Source of the DNA: an uncultured Oscillospiraceae bacterium
Lineage (GTDB): Bacteria > Bacillota > Clostridia > Oscillospirales > Acutalibacteraceae
Direction of reading: 5' to 3'
Length of the DNA: 64,000 nucleotides
Assembly (NCBI GenBank): GCA_900544715.1
Contig: UQWL01000004.1
Span: 62,001 to 126,000 of the forward strand
The notes under the pieces: model-generated
Told to the model about the DNA's origin: nothing
Databases searched by the model: none
The model's input: only the letters and a program-made list of their open reading frames with translations
Position numbers and translations under genes: made by a program
Part shown: positions 22,019 to 30,937 of the stretch, piece after piece
Layout: each line of letters begins with the position of its first letter
Numbering within the stretch: the stretch's first letter is position 1

Positions 22019-22858
22019 TTAAAATCCTCTGGAGCCGCCGCCCCCGCCGAAGCTGCCGCCTCCGCCGGAGAAACCGCCGCCTCCTCCAAATCCGCCCCCG
22101 CCGATGCCGCCGGAAAATCCGCCGCCGAAGGTGTCGTTCCCGCCGCCTCCGCGTGGCCCTCGCGGCCCGCCGAAGAACCAGAAGAACGGAAATCCTCGCC
22201 CGTGGGAAACGAGCCGCAGGATCAGCAGCAGGATCACGATTGCAATCGGTGAAATCAAGGTAAGCACCGTGGAAATATCCTGCCTGCTGCCGGTAGTTGG
22301 GCTGCTGGAAATCCCGTAACCGGAAAGCTCTGGGGAATCAATCCCGTATTCCTGATAAATTTGGGATGCGACCGCCTTGTAGCCCTCCAACATGCCTGTG
22401 GAATAGTCGTTTTGCCGCAGGGAGGGCGTCATGTATTCATCCATAATGCGCCCTGTTTTGCCGTCCGGCAGCGTGCCTTCCAGCCCAAGCCCCACTTCAA
22501 TGCGGAGTTTTCGCTCCTCCACGGCGATCAGGATGAGCACGCCGTTATCTTCCTCCGCCTGGCCAATGCCCCAGCTGTTTGCCAGGTCAATGGCGTAATC
22601 CTCCACGCTTTGCCCATCCAGGGAGGGCACCGTTACGGCAACGGCCTGCGCCCCCGTCTGCTGTTGCAGCGCCCTGCCGAGTTCCACGATCTCTTGCTCT
22701 GTCTGCGCTGAGAGCACATCCGCAAAATCATTCACAAAAAACTGCGCGGTGGGTTGATAGGCGACCTCCGCCGCGGCCGCCAGGCAGAGCGTCACAGCCA
22801 AAACAATCGCGGCGGTGCAGGCTAGGACTCTTTTCAAAATCCGCTGAACGTTGTTCAC
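22019..22858 (-). CDS. TPM-domain membrane protein
   Basis: A 279-residue protein with a signal peptide (residues 10-30), a TPM domain at about 35-165 (FFVNDFADVLSAQTEQEIVE, then NSWGIGQAEEDNGVLILIAV and LPDGKTGRIMDEYMTP), a membrane helix near 200-220 and a glycine-rich tail (GGGFSGGIGGGGFGGGGGFS). TPM proteins often pair with LemA and are linked to assembly or repair of membrane complexes; exact role unknown. It is 30 bp downstream of lemA, in one operon. Confidence 0.9.
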   Translation of the reverse strand: MNNVQRILKRVLACTAAIVLAVTLCLAAAAEVAYQPTAQFFVNDFADVLSAQTEQEIVELGRALQQQTGAQAVAVTVPSLDGQSVEDYAIDLANSWGIGQAEEDNGVLILIAVEERKLRIEVGLGLEGTLPDGKTGRIMDEYMTPSLRQNDYSTGMLEGYKAVASQIYQEYGIDSPELSGYGISSSPTTGSRQDISTVLTLISPIAIVILLLILRLVSHGRGFPFFWFFGGPRGPRGGGGNDTFGGGFSGGIGGGGFGGGGGFSGGGGSFGGGGGSRGF

Positions 22859-22888
22859 CCTGTACCTCCTTTATACACAGCCCGCCAA

Positions 22889-23467
22889 TCAATCGAAATT
22901 GACGGACGGAACCTCCTGCGCGCCTGCGTTTGCCTGGAAATAATCAAACGCTTCAAAATTGAAAATTCCTGCAACCAAGGAGGTGGGGAAGCGCTGGATC
23001 TTTGTGTTATAGGTTTTTACCGCGTCGTTATAGGCGCGCCGCGCCTGCGTGATGCGGTTTTCCGTCCCTGACAGCTCGTCTTGGAGTTGGATAAAGTTTG
23101 TGTTTGCCTTCAAATCCGGATAGTTTTCTGCGACTGCCAGCAGGCGGTTCAGCGCAGAGGTCATCTGCTCATTCGCAGCGAGCTGGTCGCCTGTGTTGTT
23201 TGCGCCGACGAGGGCTGCGCGTGCATCGCTTACTTCCTTCATGATGGCTTCCTCATGCGACGCATAGCCCTTGACGGTGTTGACCAGATTGGGGATCAGG
23301 TCGGCACGGCGTTGCAAAGTGGTCTGGATATCCGATTCCTTCTGCGTGACCTCCTGCTTCAAAGTGACGAGGCCGTTGTAGCTTTTGACCGTGTAGCCAA
23401 CGAGCGCCACTGCGAGCACCGCCACGACAATGAGGATGATATGCCAGGGTTTCAACCGTTTGTTCAT
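22889..23467 (-). CDS. lemA: LemA-family protein
   Basis: A 192-residue protein with an N-terminal membrane helix (HIILIVVAVLAVALVGYTV) and an extracytoplasmic helical domain containing the family strings RRADLIPNLVNTVKGYASHE and the YNDAVKTYNTKIQRFPTSLV end. LemA proteins are partners of TPM proteins in many Gram-positive bacteria. It is the first gene of the two-gene operon. Confidence 0.92.
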   Translation of the reverse strand: MNKRLKPWHIILIVVAVLAVALVGYTVKSYNGLVTLKQEVTQKESDIQTTLQRRADLIPNLVNTVKGYASHEEAIMKEVSDARAALVGANNTGDQLAANEQMTSALNRLLAVAENYPDLKANTNFIQLQDELSGTENRITQARRAYNDAVKTYNTKIQRFPTSLVAGIFNFEAFDYFQANAGAQEVPSVNFD

Positions 23468-23689
23468 AGCTCTGTCTTCCTTTCACAGCGGGCAAAGGCC
23501 GCTGCTTTCCACATATATTCTAGCTCTGCGAAGCCCGGCAGCCGGATGCTGCCGGTTTGCAGGCCATGGGATCATTATAATATAAGTATCCCCCGAATAC
23601 AAGGAAAACCACGCGGCGTCATGCGATGCGCCTTGACAAGGTTTTCCTGGTTGGGTATGATGAAGAGGAAGAAAGGGGAGACGAGACGG

Positions 23690-24811
23690 ATGCCGCTGAG
23701 AAAATACCTGAGCCTGGGGAAAAGATGGGTGCTGGAGCGTTGCAATTTGCTGCTGAAGGCGGTGTTCTCCCGGCTGCCCATTCAAAATCGCGTCTTTTTT
23801 TATTCCATCCGCGCTGATGGGAAGCTGCTGGAAAATAGCCGTTGCGTTTACGATGCGCTGGGGGATGTGCAAAAGGTGGTGGTGGCCCGGATGCTGCCCC
23901 ATCCGGTGCTGCTCAAGCCGAAAATTTATTATTATCTTTTGACCAGCCGTGTGATCGTGACAGATGATTACCTGCGCTATCTCCGCCATACAAGGCTGCG
24001 CGCGGGGCAGAAGGTGGTGCAGATTTGGCATGCCTGCGGCGCGTTCAAGCACTTTGGGCTGGATGCCCCGTCTCTTTTAACCCCGCAGGAGGAGAAGCTG
24101 ACTCACTGCCAATATGCGGCCGTGTGTGTCAGCTCCGAGCAGGTGCGCCCTTTTTATGCGCAGGCGTTCGGGATCGGTATCGACCGGGTCCTGCCGCTCG
24201 GCACGCCCCGTACAGATGCGCTGCTCCGGGAAGAAACGTGCTGCTCCCTGCGGGAAGAACTGCTCACACGCCGCCCGGAGATGCGGGGGAAACGCATATA
24301 TCTCTATACACCCACATTCCGGGAGCAGAATGGAAAGCCCTGTGCATATGATCCGCAGATCGACTGGGAGGCGTTAGATGATGCTCTGGCAGACGATGAG
24401 CTGTTCGTCATTCGCCGCCATCCGATCATGAAGGAGTCCTTCCTCGGCGATCGGCCGTTCCGGCACATTGTGGATGCAACGGACGAGCCGACACCGCGGC
24501 TGCTAACGGTGGCCTCCTTGGTGGTGACGGATTATTCCTCCGTTATTTATGATGCGCTCCTGTGCGGGCTGCCGCTTGTGTTTTACTGCCCGGACCTCGA
24601 TACGTATGAGCGTAATTTTTACCTTGTCTATCCGGAGGATCTGCCGGGCCCAACCGTGCTCCGCGCGGAGGCTCTGCCAGGCGTTATGCGGGAGGTCTGC
24701 CAGCATCCGCCGCTTGAACAACTTGCCGCCTTTCGCGCCGCTCAGCTCGGCGCGTGTGACGGACATGCCTCTGAGCGTGTTGCGGAGCTGATTCGTAGCT
24801 ATATACCATAA
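23690..24811 (+). CDS. CDP-glycerol glycerophosphotransferase family protein
   Basis: A 373-residue TagB/TagF-type enzyme that adds polyol-phosphate units to a lipid-linked or wall polymer. ATG 23690 has AAAGGGGAG about ten bases upstream; an in-frame ATG at 23657 is possible. Motifs: VVQIWHACGAFKHFG (donor site), RRHPIMKE and the Rossmann end VASLVVTDYSSVIYDALLCG. It is shorter than full TagF, as for single-domain CDP-glycerol enzymes. No other wall-polymer genes are adjacent. Confidence 0.85.
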   Translation: MPLRKYLSLGKRWVLERCNLLLKAVFSRLPIQNRVFFYSIRADGKLLENSRCVYDALGDVQKVVVARMLPHPVLLKPKIYYYLLTSRVIVTDDYLRYLRHTRLRAGQKVVQIWHACGAFKHFGLDAPSLLTPQEEKLTHCQYAAVCVSSEQVRPFYAQAFGIGIDRVLPLGTPRTDALLREETCCSLREELLTRRPEMRGKRIYLYTPTFREQNGKPCAYDPQIDWEALDDALADDELFVIRRHPIMKESFLGDRPFRHIVDATDEPTPRLLTVASLVVTDYSSVIYDALLCGLPLVFYCPDLDTYERNFYLVYPEDLPGPTVLRAEALPGVMREVCQHPPLEQLAAFRAAQLGACDGHASERVAELIRSYIP

Positions 24812-24917
24812 GAAAGGGCTTCAGATGGGGCAGATACCCGTTTTATTTTATATGGATCGATGGTTATGTCCTTTGGAAAATTGACGCTGTGCCCCCCTGT
24901 GTTCCCTGTGTTAAGTA

Positions 24918-24948
24918 GCCGTCCCCTCTGCGGGGACGGTATTTTTTA
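24918..24948 (+). terminator. Terminator between transferase and Cys-rich gene
   Basis: CCGTCCCC (24919-24926), loop TCTGC, GGGGACGG (24932-24939), then TATTTTTTAT. Confidence 0.8.
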
Positions 24949-25116
24949 TCAGCGGCAGCATTCTTCGCAGCCGCTGTGGCGGTTCATCGTCTGGCTGCAT
25001 GGGCAGACTCCATAATAGGCCTGCCAAGCAGCGGAGATGGATCTGCAGTCGTCGCGTGTGCAGGAACAGCCCGAGCGGGCGGCGCCTTGCCTGCCATGAT
25101 TATTACAGTTGCACAT
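24949..25116 (-). CDS. Cysteine-rich 55-residue protein
   Basis: A small frame (MCNCNNHGRQGAARSGCSCT...) with ten cysteines in a C-x-C, C-x-C-x4-C, C-x-C and C-x2-CC layout, plus two histidines. GGGAGAGAGAG lies just before ATG 25116. The arrangement could bind metal (metallothionein-like), be cross-linked in a spore coat, or be a modified peptide; none can be told apart here. It is the only intact copy of this peptide; a truncated relative lies at 29360-29405. Confidence 0.65.
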   Translation of the reverse strand: MCNCNNHGRQGAARSGCSCTRDDCRSISAAWQAYYGVCPCSQTMNRHSGCEECCR

Positions 25117-25166
25117 AGCTCTCTCTCCCGATATTTAGTGGCGCCCTGATAGAGGGCGTCTGGTTG

Positions 25167-25320
25167 GGGAAACTACACCCCAATTCAGAATATGCGGGGG
25201 ATAAGGCTTGTGTGTGCGTTATCTGCCCGTATTAGGATGAGAATGGCCCTGCCCATTTTTTTGTTTTTCATTTTGCAGGCCATGCTGGACGGCCTTTTCA
25301 TCTTCGGATATTTATCGAAA
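25167..25320 (-). pseudogene. Decayed copy of the 86-residue acidic gene
   Basis: The minus strand encodes a tail (QHGLQNEKQKNGQGHSHPNT ending at 25219) nearly identical to that of the intact gene at 29457-29717, preceded by ISEDEKAV matching its PLSSDEEAA, and then a stop codon. The 5' two thirds are missing. About 120 bp here align at roughly 90% with 29407-29530. The rest of 25117-25465 holds only a small hairpin (25141-25160) and the YitT leader. Confidence 0.6.
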
Positions 25321-25465
25321 GATAGCAATCGGATTTTTAAAGGAAAGCTTTCATCGGAGCCATTCCGATCACCTATCTCAAAAACAATTTTAAGATGTTT
25401 TTAATGTTCTTTTAACACGTTTTGTGTATGCTTTTTCTGAATATCTGACGAAAAGGGAGCTTTTT

Positions 25466-26335
25466 ATGAAATGGACACGATATCTGACCGGAAAGGACAT
25501 TCTGCTGCTGGTAACCGGGTCGCTTTTGTTTTCCTGTGCTCTGAACTGGCTTATTGTACCGGCGGGATTGTTCAACGGTGGGTTTCTCGGCATTGCACAG
25601 CTGTTACAATACCTCATCAAAATGATTTTTTATTTTACGCTCCCAGACATCGATTGGGCCGGTATTTTTTATTTTTTAATCAACCTGCCGTTGCTGTTCC
25701 TTGCCTACCACTTGGATAGGGGATTTTTCATCAAAACGATGCTTTGTGTGCCCTGCTACACGCTGTTTCTGACGCTTATTCCAATCCCAGAGGCTCCGCT
25801 TCTGGCAGATCGTCTGACAGCCTGCCTGGCCGGTGGTTTTTTTGCGGGCGTCGGTGCGGGGATGACGCTGCTCTCCGGCGGCAGCGGAGGCGGTGAGGAG
25901 ATTTTGGGCGTTTATTTCACCTCGCGCAATCCAAAATTTAGTGTGGGCAAGCTGCTTGTGTTGCTCAACGCTTTTGTTTACACTGCATGTCTTTTGATGA
26001 CTGACTGGGAGACGGTAGTGTATTCAGTTATTTATAGCGCTGTGACAGCGGTTGTGCTTGATAAGGTACATCTACAGAGCATCATGCGCAGTTGCCTGAT
26101 TATTACAAAACAGCCGGAGCTGGAGAAACTTATTTTTGATACAGTGCATCGAGGTGTTACGCAGTGGGAGGGCAGCGGAGGATATACCCAGGAAAAGACG
26201 AATATTTTATTGACCGTTGTAACCAAAAAGGAATCCCTTACACTCAAAAAGGCAGTGCTGCAAAAAGACCCTGCGGCATTTATTCTCATCAATGAAGACG
26301 TTTTGGTGGAGGGGAACTTTCAAAAGCGCATTTAA
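25466..26335 (+). CDS. YitT family membrane protein
   Basis: A 289-residue protein with about five membrane helices and a cytosolic C-terminal DUF2179 domain. ATG 25466 has AAAAGGGAG upstream; the frame is open further back but without a better site. Family strings are ALNWLIVPAGLFNGGFLGIA and GAGMTLLSGGSGGGEEIL, and the tail has TQEKTNILLTVVTKKE. The YitT/DUF161 family is widespread in Firmicutes with unproven transport roles. Confidence 0.88.
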   Translation: MKWTRYLTGKDILLLVTGSLLFSCALNWLIVPAGLFNGGFLGIAQLLQYLIKMIFYFTLPDIDWAGIFYFLINLPLLFLAYHLDRGFFIKTMLCVPCYTLFLTLIPIPEAPLLADRLTACLAGGFFAGVGAGMTLLSGGSGGGEEILGVYFTSRNPKFSVGKLLVLLNAFVYTACLLMTDWETVVYSVIYSAVTAVVLDKVHLQSIMRSCLIITKQPELEKLIFDTVHRGVTQWEGSGGYTQEKTNILLTVVTKKESLTLKKAVLQKDPAAFILINEDVLVEGNFQKRI

Positions 26336-26455
26336 TCTTTACCCAATTTTTAATCTTTTTTCTCGCGCTTTAACGTGCCTTTAAGGCAGGATTAATCCTT
26401 TCTTTACCTGTTTTTGTTATCATGAAGAGGCAAATGATAAGGAGGCGCTTTTTGA

Positions 26456-27376
26456 ATGGGTGATATGATTACACATATGGCTGCCGGCAAGGTCCTTCGA
26501 TGCCGGCTGGCTGAGCGTGAGCCGGAGCTCGGTCTGCATATGCCTGCATTTTTCTTGGGGAATATGGGGCCGGATATTTTTTATTATAGCCTTTTGCCCG
26601 GTTCCAAAAGCCTGACGGGATACGGAGATCGTTTGCAGGTGGATGTGGACGTTGCGGCTATGTTCCGCGTTGCACAGGCGGAGATCAATACGGCTGGCAA
26701 ACACAGGAAGCTCCTGTTTTCCTGGTATGCGGGGCTGATCTCGCATTACTGCGCGGATAAATACCTGCACCCGTATGTGGAGAGCTTTGTGGGTGCGCAT
26801 GCGGGCTCGGGAAGCAATGCCAGTTTACACGGGCAATGTGAGACGGAAATTGATATCGCCCTGTACCATAAGCAGATCGGCAAGCCGATCTCTGCGTTTC
26901 GGACTGGATTTCTCCGGCTGAATGCAGAAGAAACGCAGGCAATTGCAGAGGTATGGCGCAAAATCATTGCTTCCCTGTTTCATGAAACGGTGTCGCTTTC
27001 ACAGATCACGAGTGCAGTCGCTGCGATTCCAGTGCTCACTTTTCTACAACTGCACGGGACAAGTTTTACAAAACCGATTGCCAAAGCGGTTAGCGGCTTG
27101 ATTCCAGGCGGATATGATCTCTCAACGAAGCTCAAACGCGATCATCCATGTGCCGGAATCCTCAATGAAGAACGCCGGGCGTGGCGCGATCCGCGCCATC
27201 CGGAGGGCCTCTACCGCCACAGCGTGGAGGATATCCTTCTACATGCGGCGGGGGAGGCGCATGCGCTGATCTCTATGGCATACCACGGTGAAAGCGCGGC
27301 GGATTCCCTGCTGATCACGCGCGATTTTGATTTCGGATATTACGCGGGGGAAGAGGAGGTGCTTCACGTTGGATAA
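26456..27376 (+). CDS. Zinc-dependent phospholipase C-like protein
   Basis: A 306-residue protein of the Zn_dep_PLPC family, with AAGGAGG upstream. Likely metal ligands: H7 (ITHMAAGK), the GNMGPDIFYY aspartate, GLISHYCADKYLHPYVE (two His and Asp) and the His in ASLHGQCETEIDIAL. There is no signal peptide, so it probably acts inside the cell or on an unknown ester. Its stop overlaps the next gene by 8 bases, so it is coupled to the symporter. Confidence 0.82.
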   Translation: MGDMITHMAAGKVLRCRLAEREPELGLHMPAFFLGNMGPDIFYYSLLPGSKSLTGYGDRLQVDVDVAAMFRVAQAEINTAGKHRKLLFSWYAGLISHYCADKYLHPYVESFVGAHAGSGSNASLHGQCETEIDIALYHKQIGKPISAFRTGFLRLNAEETQAIAEVWRKIIASLFHETVSLSQITSAVAAIPVLTFLQLHGTSFTKPIAKAVSGLIPGGYDLSTKLKRDHPCAGILNEERRAWRDPRHPEGLYRHSVEDILLHAAGEAHALISMAYHGESAADSLLITRDFDFGYYAGEEEVLHVG

Positions 27377-28778
27377 CCAAAAACGTTATGTCACCTTCCG
27401 GGAGAAGCTGTCTATCAGCTTTGCAAGCGTTAACAGCTATGTTGTATCCAGCATGATCGCCTCCTATTTGCTCTATTTTTATACAGATGTATTTCTGCTG
27501 CCCATGGCTGCAGTGCCTGTGCTCATGGGGGCCGCCCGCATCTGGGATACGGTTAACGATCCCGTGATGGGGATTCTTATTGACCGCACCAGAATAGGGA
27601 AGCATGGGCGCATGCGAAAATATTTCTTTTATTTTGCCATTCCGATGGGAGTATTTACGGCGCTCCTGTTCGCGGCGCCAAATTTGTCAACCACATGGAA
27701 GGTCGTTTTTGCAGCTGTGACCTATTTTGTGTTTGACACCCTCTATACCATCACCGATGTGCCGCTCTGGAGCCTGATCTCCGTAACGACGCCGAATGCG
27801 AACGAGCGGGCGAAAACGCTTTCCCTGGCTGTTACAGTCGGCTCGGTGGGCAGTGTCATCCCGATGCTGGTCGTACCGATGCTTGCGGACCGCTTTGGCG
27901 AGCGCAACGGGTATTTCGGCTTTGCAGCCTTGATCGGCCTGTTCGGTATGTGTGCGCTCTTTGCTGTTTACCGAAATGCAAAGGAGCGTATCCAACCCGT
28001 CAAAGAAGAGAAACTGCCGGTCAAAAAGATTGTATATCTTGCCTTCCAGAATACGCCGATGCTGTTGACGCTGCTCGCAACCATGCTCAGCTGCACTCGA
28101 TACCTGCTTCAAATCTCTGCCGTATATGTTGCAAATTACAATATCCACAGCAGCTTTTCTCCGGGTACAGTGCAGATCATCATGGTGGTTATTATTGCGG
28201 CAGGTATGTTTGCCGGTATGCTTGTGACGCCACCGCTCTACACGCGATTTGGCTACAAGAAAGTTTATATTTTTTTCGGTGTGATGGGGGCCGTGGTGCT
28301 CAGCGCCGCCTATTTTGTCGGTTATAATAATTTCTATGCCATCCTGCCGTTTTTGGCGATAGGCGGCGTTCCGCTCGGTGTGTTTTCCACGATTGCGTAT
28401 CCGATGGTGGGCGACAGCCTTGATTACCTGGAATGGAAGACGGGCGAGCGGCTGGAGGGCTTCTGTTTCTCACTGAATTCCTCCGTTACAAAGTTCAACA
28501 ATGCTTTTGCTGCGATCACCGTGTCGGTCTTTCTTGTGCTGATCCAGTTTAAACAGCCGGTAGAGGATGCGATGGGCGTTGTGGTGCAACAGGCGCAGAC
28601 CGCTCAAACGCTTGATGGAATTTTTGCCTTGGTTACGCTGCTTCCGGCAGGGGGATTCGCGCTGGCGATTGTTCCCATGCTGTTTTACCGCTATACAGGA
28701 AAGCGCAAAGAGCAGATCCTCCAAGAGTTGAAGGAGCGTCGCGGAGAACAGAAGGAAACGGCAACTTCAAACGTCTAA
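27369..28778 (+). CDS. GPH-family (MelB-type) sugar:cation symporter
   Basis: A 469-residue carrier. TTG 27369 is preferred (MDNQKRYVTFREKLSI), with GAGGAGGTG seven bases before it. About 12 membrane helices; GPH hallmarks are YLLYFYTDVF, the loop NDPVMGILIDRTRIGKHGRMRKY and PLGVFSTIAYPMVGDSLDYL with EWKTGERLEG. Relatives take up melibiose, glucuronides or xylosides with Na+ or H+. It forms an operon with the phospholipase-like gene. Confidence 0.9.
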   Translation: MDNQKRYVTFREKLSISFASVNSYVVSSMIASYLLYFYTDVFLLPMAAVPVLMGAARIWDTVNDPVMGILIDRTRIGKHGRMRKYFFYFAIPMGVFTALLFAAPNLSTTWKVVFAAVTYFVFDTLYTITDVPLWSLISVTTPNANERAKTLSLAVTVGSVGSVIPMLVVPMLADRFGERNGYFGFAALIGLFGMCALFAVYRNAKERIQPVKEEKLPVKKIVYLAFQNTPMLLTLLATMLSCTRYLLQISAVYVANYNIHSSFSPGTVQIIMVVIIAAGMFAGMLVTPPLYTRFGYKKVYIFFGVMGAVVLSAAYFVGYNNFYAILPFLAIGGVPLGVFSTIAYPMVGDSLDYLEWKTGERLEGFCFSLNSSVTKFNNAFAAITVSVFLVLIQFKQPVEDAMGVVVQQAQTAQTLDGIFALVTLLPAGGFALAIVPMLFYRYTGKRKEQILQELKERRGEQKETATSNV

Positions 28779-29356
28779 GATGAGCGCGCACTTCTCTTCT
28801 CTATGGCGCAGCAAGGAACATGATTCTCGGATGCATGGCTAAAAAATGTGGCATGGAGTTCCTCCCGGTGGATGGAATGGGGCGTCGGTGAAATTTATGA
28901 ACAGCTCAAATAGGCCATTATAGAAAAGAGATCCGCCCGCAGGCGCATAAACCTGCAGGTGGTTTTCTCACTTTTCTACGAAAGCTCTGAAATTGAAAAA
29001 ACGAAGAAGAATCGGCAAATCTTCAGGGGACGCAGTATCCCATTATTGAGAGGGTGCATGCGCTGTGAGCGAGTGGCCCTGACCAATCACAACAGAAAAA
29101 CGCGGCATCCCATCTGATCGTGTCCATTGTGCCGGTGCGAAGCTGGCACAGAAGCAGAAAGCTCTGTTCGCCGGTCCAGCGCCGCATGAAACGAAACAGG
29201 TATCCGGCAGTTCCCTGAAGCAGTGGAACGGAAGCTTATCAGAGAAAGCCAGAGTTTATGTGCAAACAAAGTAAAACCAGCGGGAACCTTATCACGCCGG
29301 TTTTACTGGAACATTTCATTTGCTTTCTTATGCACTTTCGCATAACAGAATATTCT
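28779..29356. other. Gene-poor stretch with decayed sequence
   Basis: Apart from a terminator at 28931-28967 there are only short open frames lacking ribosome sites. A 57-codon open frame ending at 29273 (IPSDRVHCAGAKLAQKQKAL) looks like the 3' end of a lost gene; no family recognised. Confidence 0.4.
28931..28967 (+). terminator. Probable terminator of the symporter operon
   Basis: CCGCCCGCAGG and CCTGCAGGTGG form a stem with two mismatches, followed by TTTTCTC. Confidence 0.5.
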
Positions 29357-29359
29357 GTA

Positions 29360-29405
29360 TCAGCGGCAGCATGGCCTACAGCCGCTGTGTCAGTTCATTG
29401 TTTGA
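29360..29405 (-). pseudogene. Truncated Cys-rich peptide tail
   Basis: Read on the minus strand this encodes TMN*HSGC..CCR*, the end of the ten-cysteine peptide at 24949-25116 with a stop codon in place of Arg. An internal deletion removes the rest of the gene. Confidence 0.6.
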
Positions 29406-29456
29406 GGAAACGACGCCCCAATTCAGAATATGCGGTGGATAAAGCTTGCGTGCGCA

Positions 29457-29717
29457 TTATCTGCCCGTATTGGGATGGGAATGGCCCTGCCCATTTTTTT
29501 GTTTTTCATTTTGCAGGCCATGCTGAGCAGCCTCCTCGTCACTCGAAAGCGGAATGTCATAGATCGCGCTGTAAGAGTCAATCTCCGGCTCTGACACCGG
29601 GGCCGCAGGGATTAGCCCCGTGCATTCTGTCATGGAGGAAACGCTCATCGAATCATTGAACAATTCTTCGCCATCCTGCGCATCGTAGGGGAGCGGTCGT
29701 TTTTTTGGTTCATCCAT
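29457..29717 (-). CDS. Acidic 86-residue protein of a duplicated locus
   Basis: Intact frame (MDEPKKRPLPYDAQDGEELF...) with AGAGGAT before ATG 29717. It is acidic and serine-rich in the middle and ends HGLQNEKQKNGQGHSHPNTG. It has no predicted membrane segment. A truncated copy lies at 25167-25320 beside the intact Cys-rich peptide, which suggests the two proteins were once an operon pair. No family recognised. Confidence 0.6.
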   Translation of the reverse strand: MDEPKKRPLPYDAQDGEELFNDSMSVSSMTECTGLIPAAPVSEPEIDSYSAIYDIPLSSDEEAAQHGLQNEKQKNGQGHSHPNTGR

Positions 29718-29854
29718 ATAAAATCCTCTTTTCTCATTGGAAGGTTGAAATGGTGCGCGCGCCGCAGCACGGCCCGCTTTCTGTTTTAGTGTTTCGTGAA
29801 ACGAGCCGGCTATGCAGGCGGCGCTGATCGAATTGTTTTATTTTGCGGTGGGCT

Positions 29855-29869
29855 GTGCTATAATAGCAC
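29855..29869 (+). promoter_or_regulatory. Extended -10 with overlapping palindrome
   Basis: TGC-TATAAT (29856-29864) is an extended -10 for the glycosyltransferase gene, and the same bases form a perfect dyad, GTGCTA-taa-TAGCAC, that could bind a repressor. Confidence 0.5.
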
Positions 29870-29962
29870 GGTATGAGAATGGTTCAAAACCGTTTGATGA
29901 ATGGATAAAGGTTGCGTCATCAATTTCTGGAACTATCCTGTAGAGAAAGGATCATTATCAGT

Positions 29963-30931
29963 ATGGGAAAAACAGTGGATCTGATCGTGCCGTGCTTCAA
30001 TGAGGGCGAGGTGCTCGAGCTCTTCCACAGCGAAGTGAGCGCTGTGCTGGACGAGTGTGAAGGATATGCATTTCATTTTATTTTTGTAAACGACGGCAGC
30101 CGGGATCAAACGCTTGATCTTCTGCGTCGCTTTGCGGCGGAGGATGAGCGGGTGCGCTACCTTTCGCTTTCACGCAATTTCGGCAAGGAATCCGCCATGC
30201 TTGCGGGCATGAAGTATTCCACGGGTGATTATGTCGGGATTTTGGATGCGGATTTGCAGCACTCGCCGGAGCTGATACCGGAGATGCTAGGCGCACTGGA
30301 AGGGGGCTATGATATCGCCGCGGCGCGCCGGGTGGATCGCTCCGGGGAGGGCAAGGTGAAAAGCGCCTTTTCCCGCGCCTTTTATAAGGTCATCAATAAA
30401 CTGTCGGATGTGGATATTCAAGAAGGCGCGCAGGATTTTCGCATCATGAAGCGGCCGGTGGTGGAGGCCATCCTCTCCATGCCGGAATACAACCGCTTTT
30501 CCAAGGGGATTTTCAGCTGGGTCGGCTTCCGCACCAAATGGTTTGAGCATGAAAACCGCAAGCGGGCGGCGGGCTCCAGCAAGTGGTCGTTTGCAAAGCT
30601 TTTCCGCTATGCGCTGGATGGGATTATCGGCTTTTCCACTGCTCCGCTGAAGGTTTCCCTCTATATCGGCGTTGCGTCGAGCGGGATTGGCGTGATCTAT
30701 GCGCTATATATTCTCATTCGCACGCTCATTCGCGGCTCCGATGTGCCGGGCTACCCCTCCATTATCTGCGCAATCTTCTTTTTCGGCGGGCTGATCCTGT
30801 GTTCGCTCGGCGTGATCGGGGAGTATTTGGCGCGGATTTATCTGGAGGTCAAGAGACGGCCCGTTTTCCTGGTGGCGGAAACGAATATTATCCCGGAGCC
30901 CGCTGAAACAAGCGGCCCATCGGAAGGGTGA
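29963..30931 (+). CDS. GtrB/DPM1-like polyprenyl-phosphate glycosyltransferase
   Basis: A 322-residue GT2 enzyme that transfers a sugar from a nucleotide to a polyprenyl phosphate at the membrane. ATG 29963 lies behind AAAGGAT; the upstream frame has no site. Motifs: DLIVPCFNEGE, FVNDGSRDQT, SLSRNFGKESAM, DADLQHSPE (metal-binding DxD) and KRAAGSSKWSFAKLFRYALD, then two membrane helices at about residues 225-300. The gene is 6 bp before uvrC. Confidence 0.9.
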   Translation: MGKTVDLIVPCFNEGEVLELFHSEVSAVLDECEGYAFHFIFVNDGSRDQTLDLLRRFAAEDERVRYLSLSRNFGKESAMLAGMKYSTGDYVGILDADLQHSPELIPEMLGALEGGYDIAAARRVDRSGEGKVKSAFSRAFYKVINKLSDVDIQEGAQDFRIMKRPVVEAILSMPEYNRFSKGIFSWVGFRTKWFEHENRKRAAGSSKWSFAKLFRYALDGIIGFSTAPLKVSLYIGVASSGIGVIYALYILIRTLIRGSDVPGYPSIICAIFFFGGLILCSLGVIGEYLARIYLEVKRRPVFLVAETNIIPEPAETSGPSEG

Positions 30932-30937
30932 CCCAAT

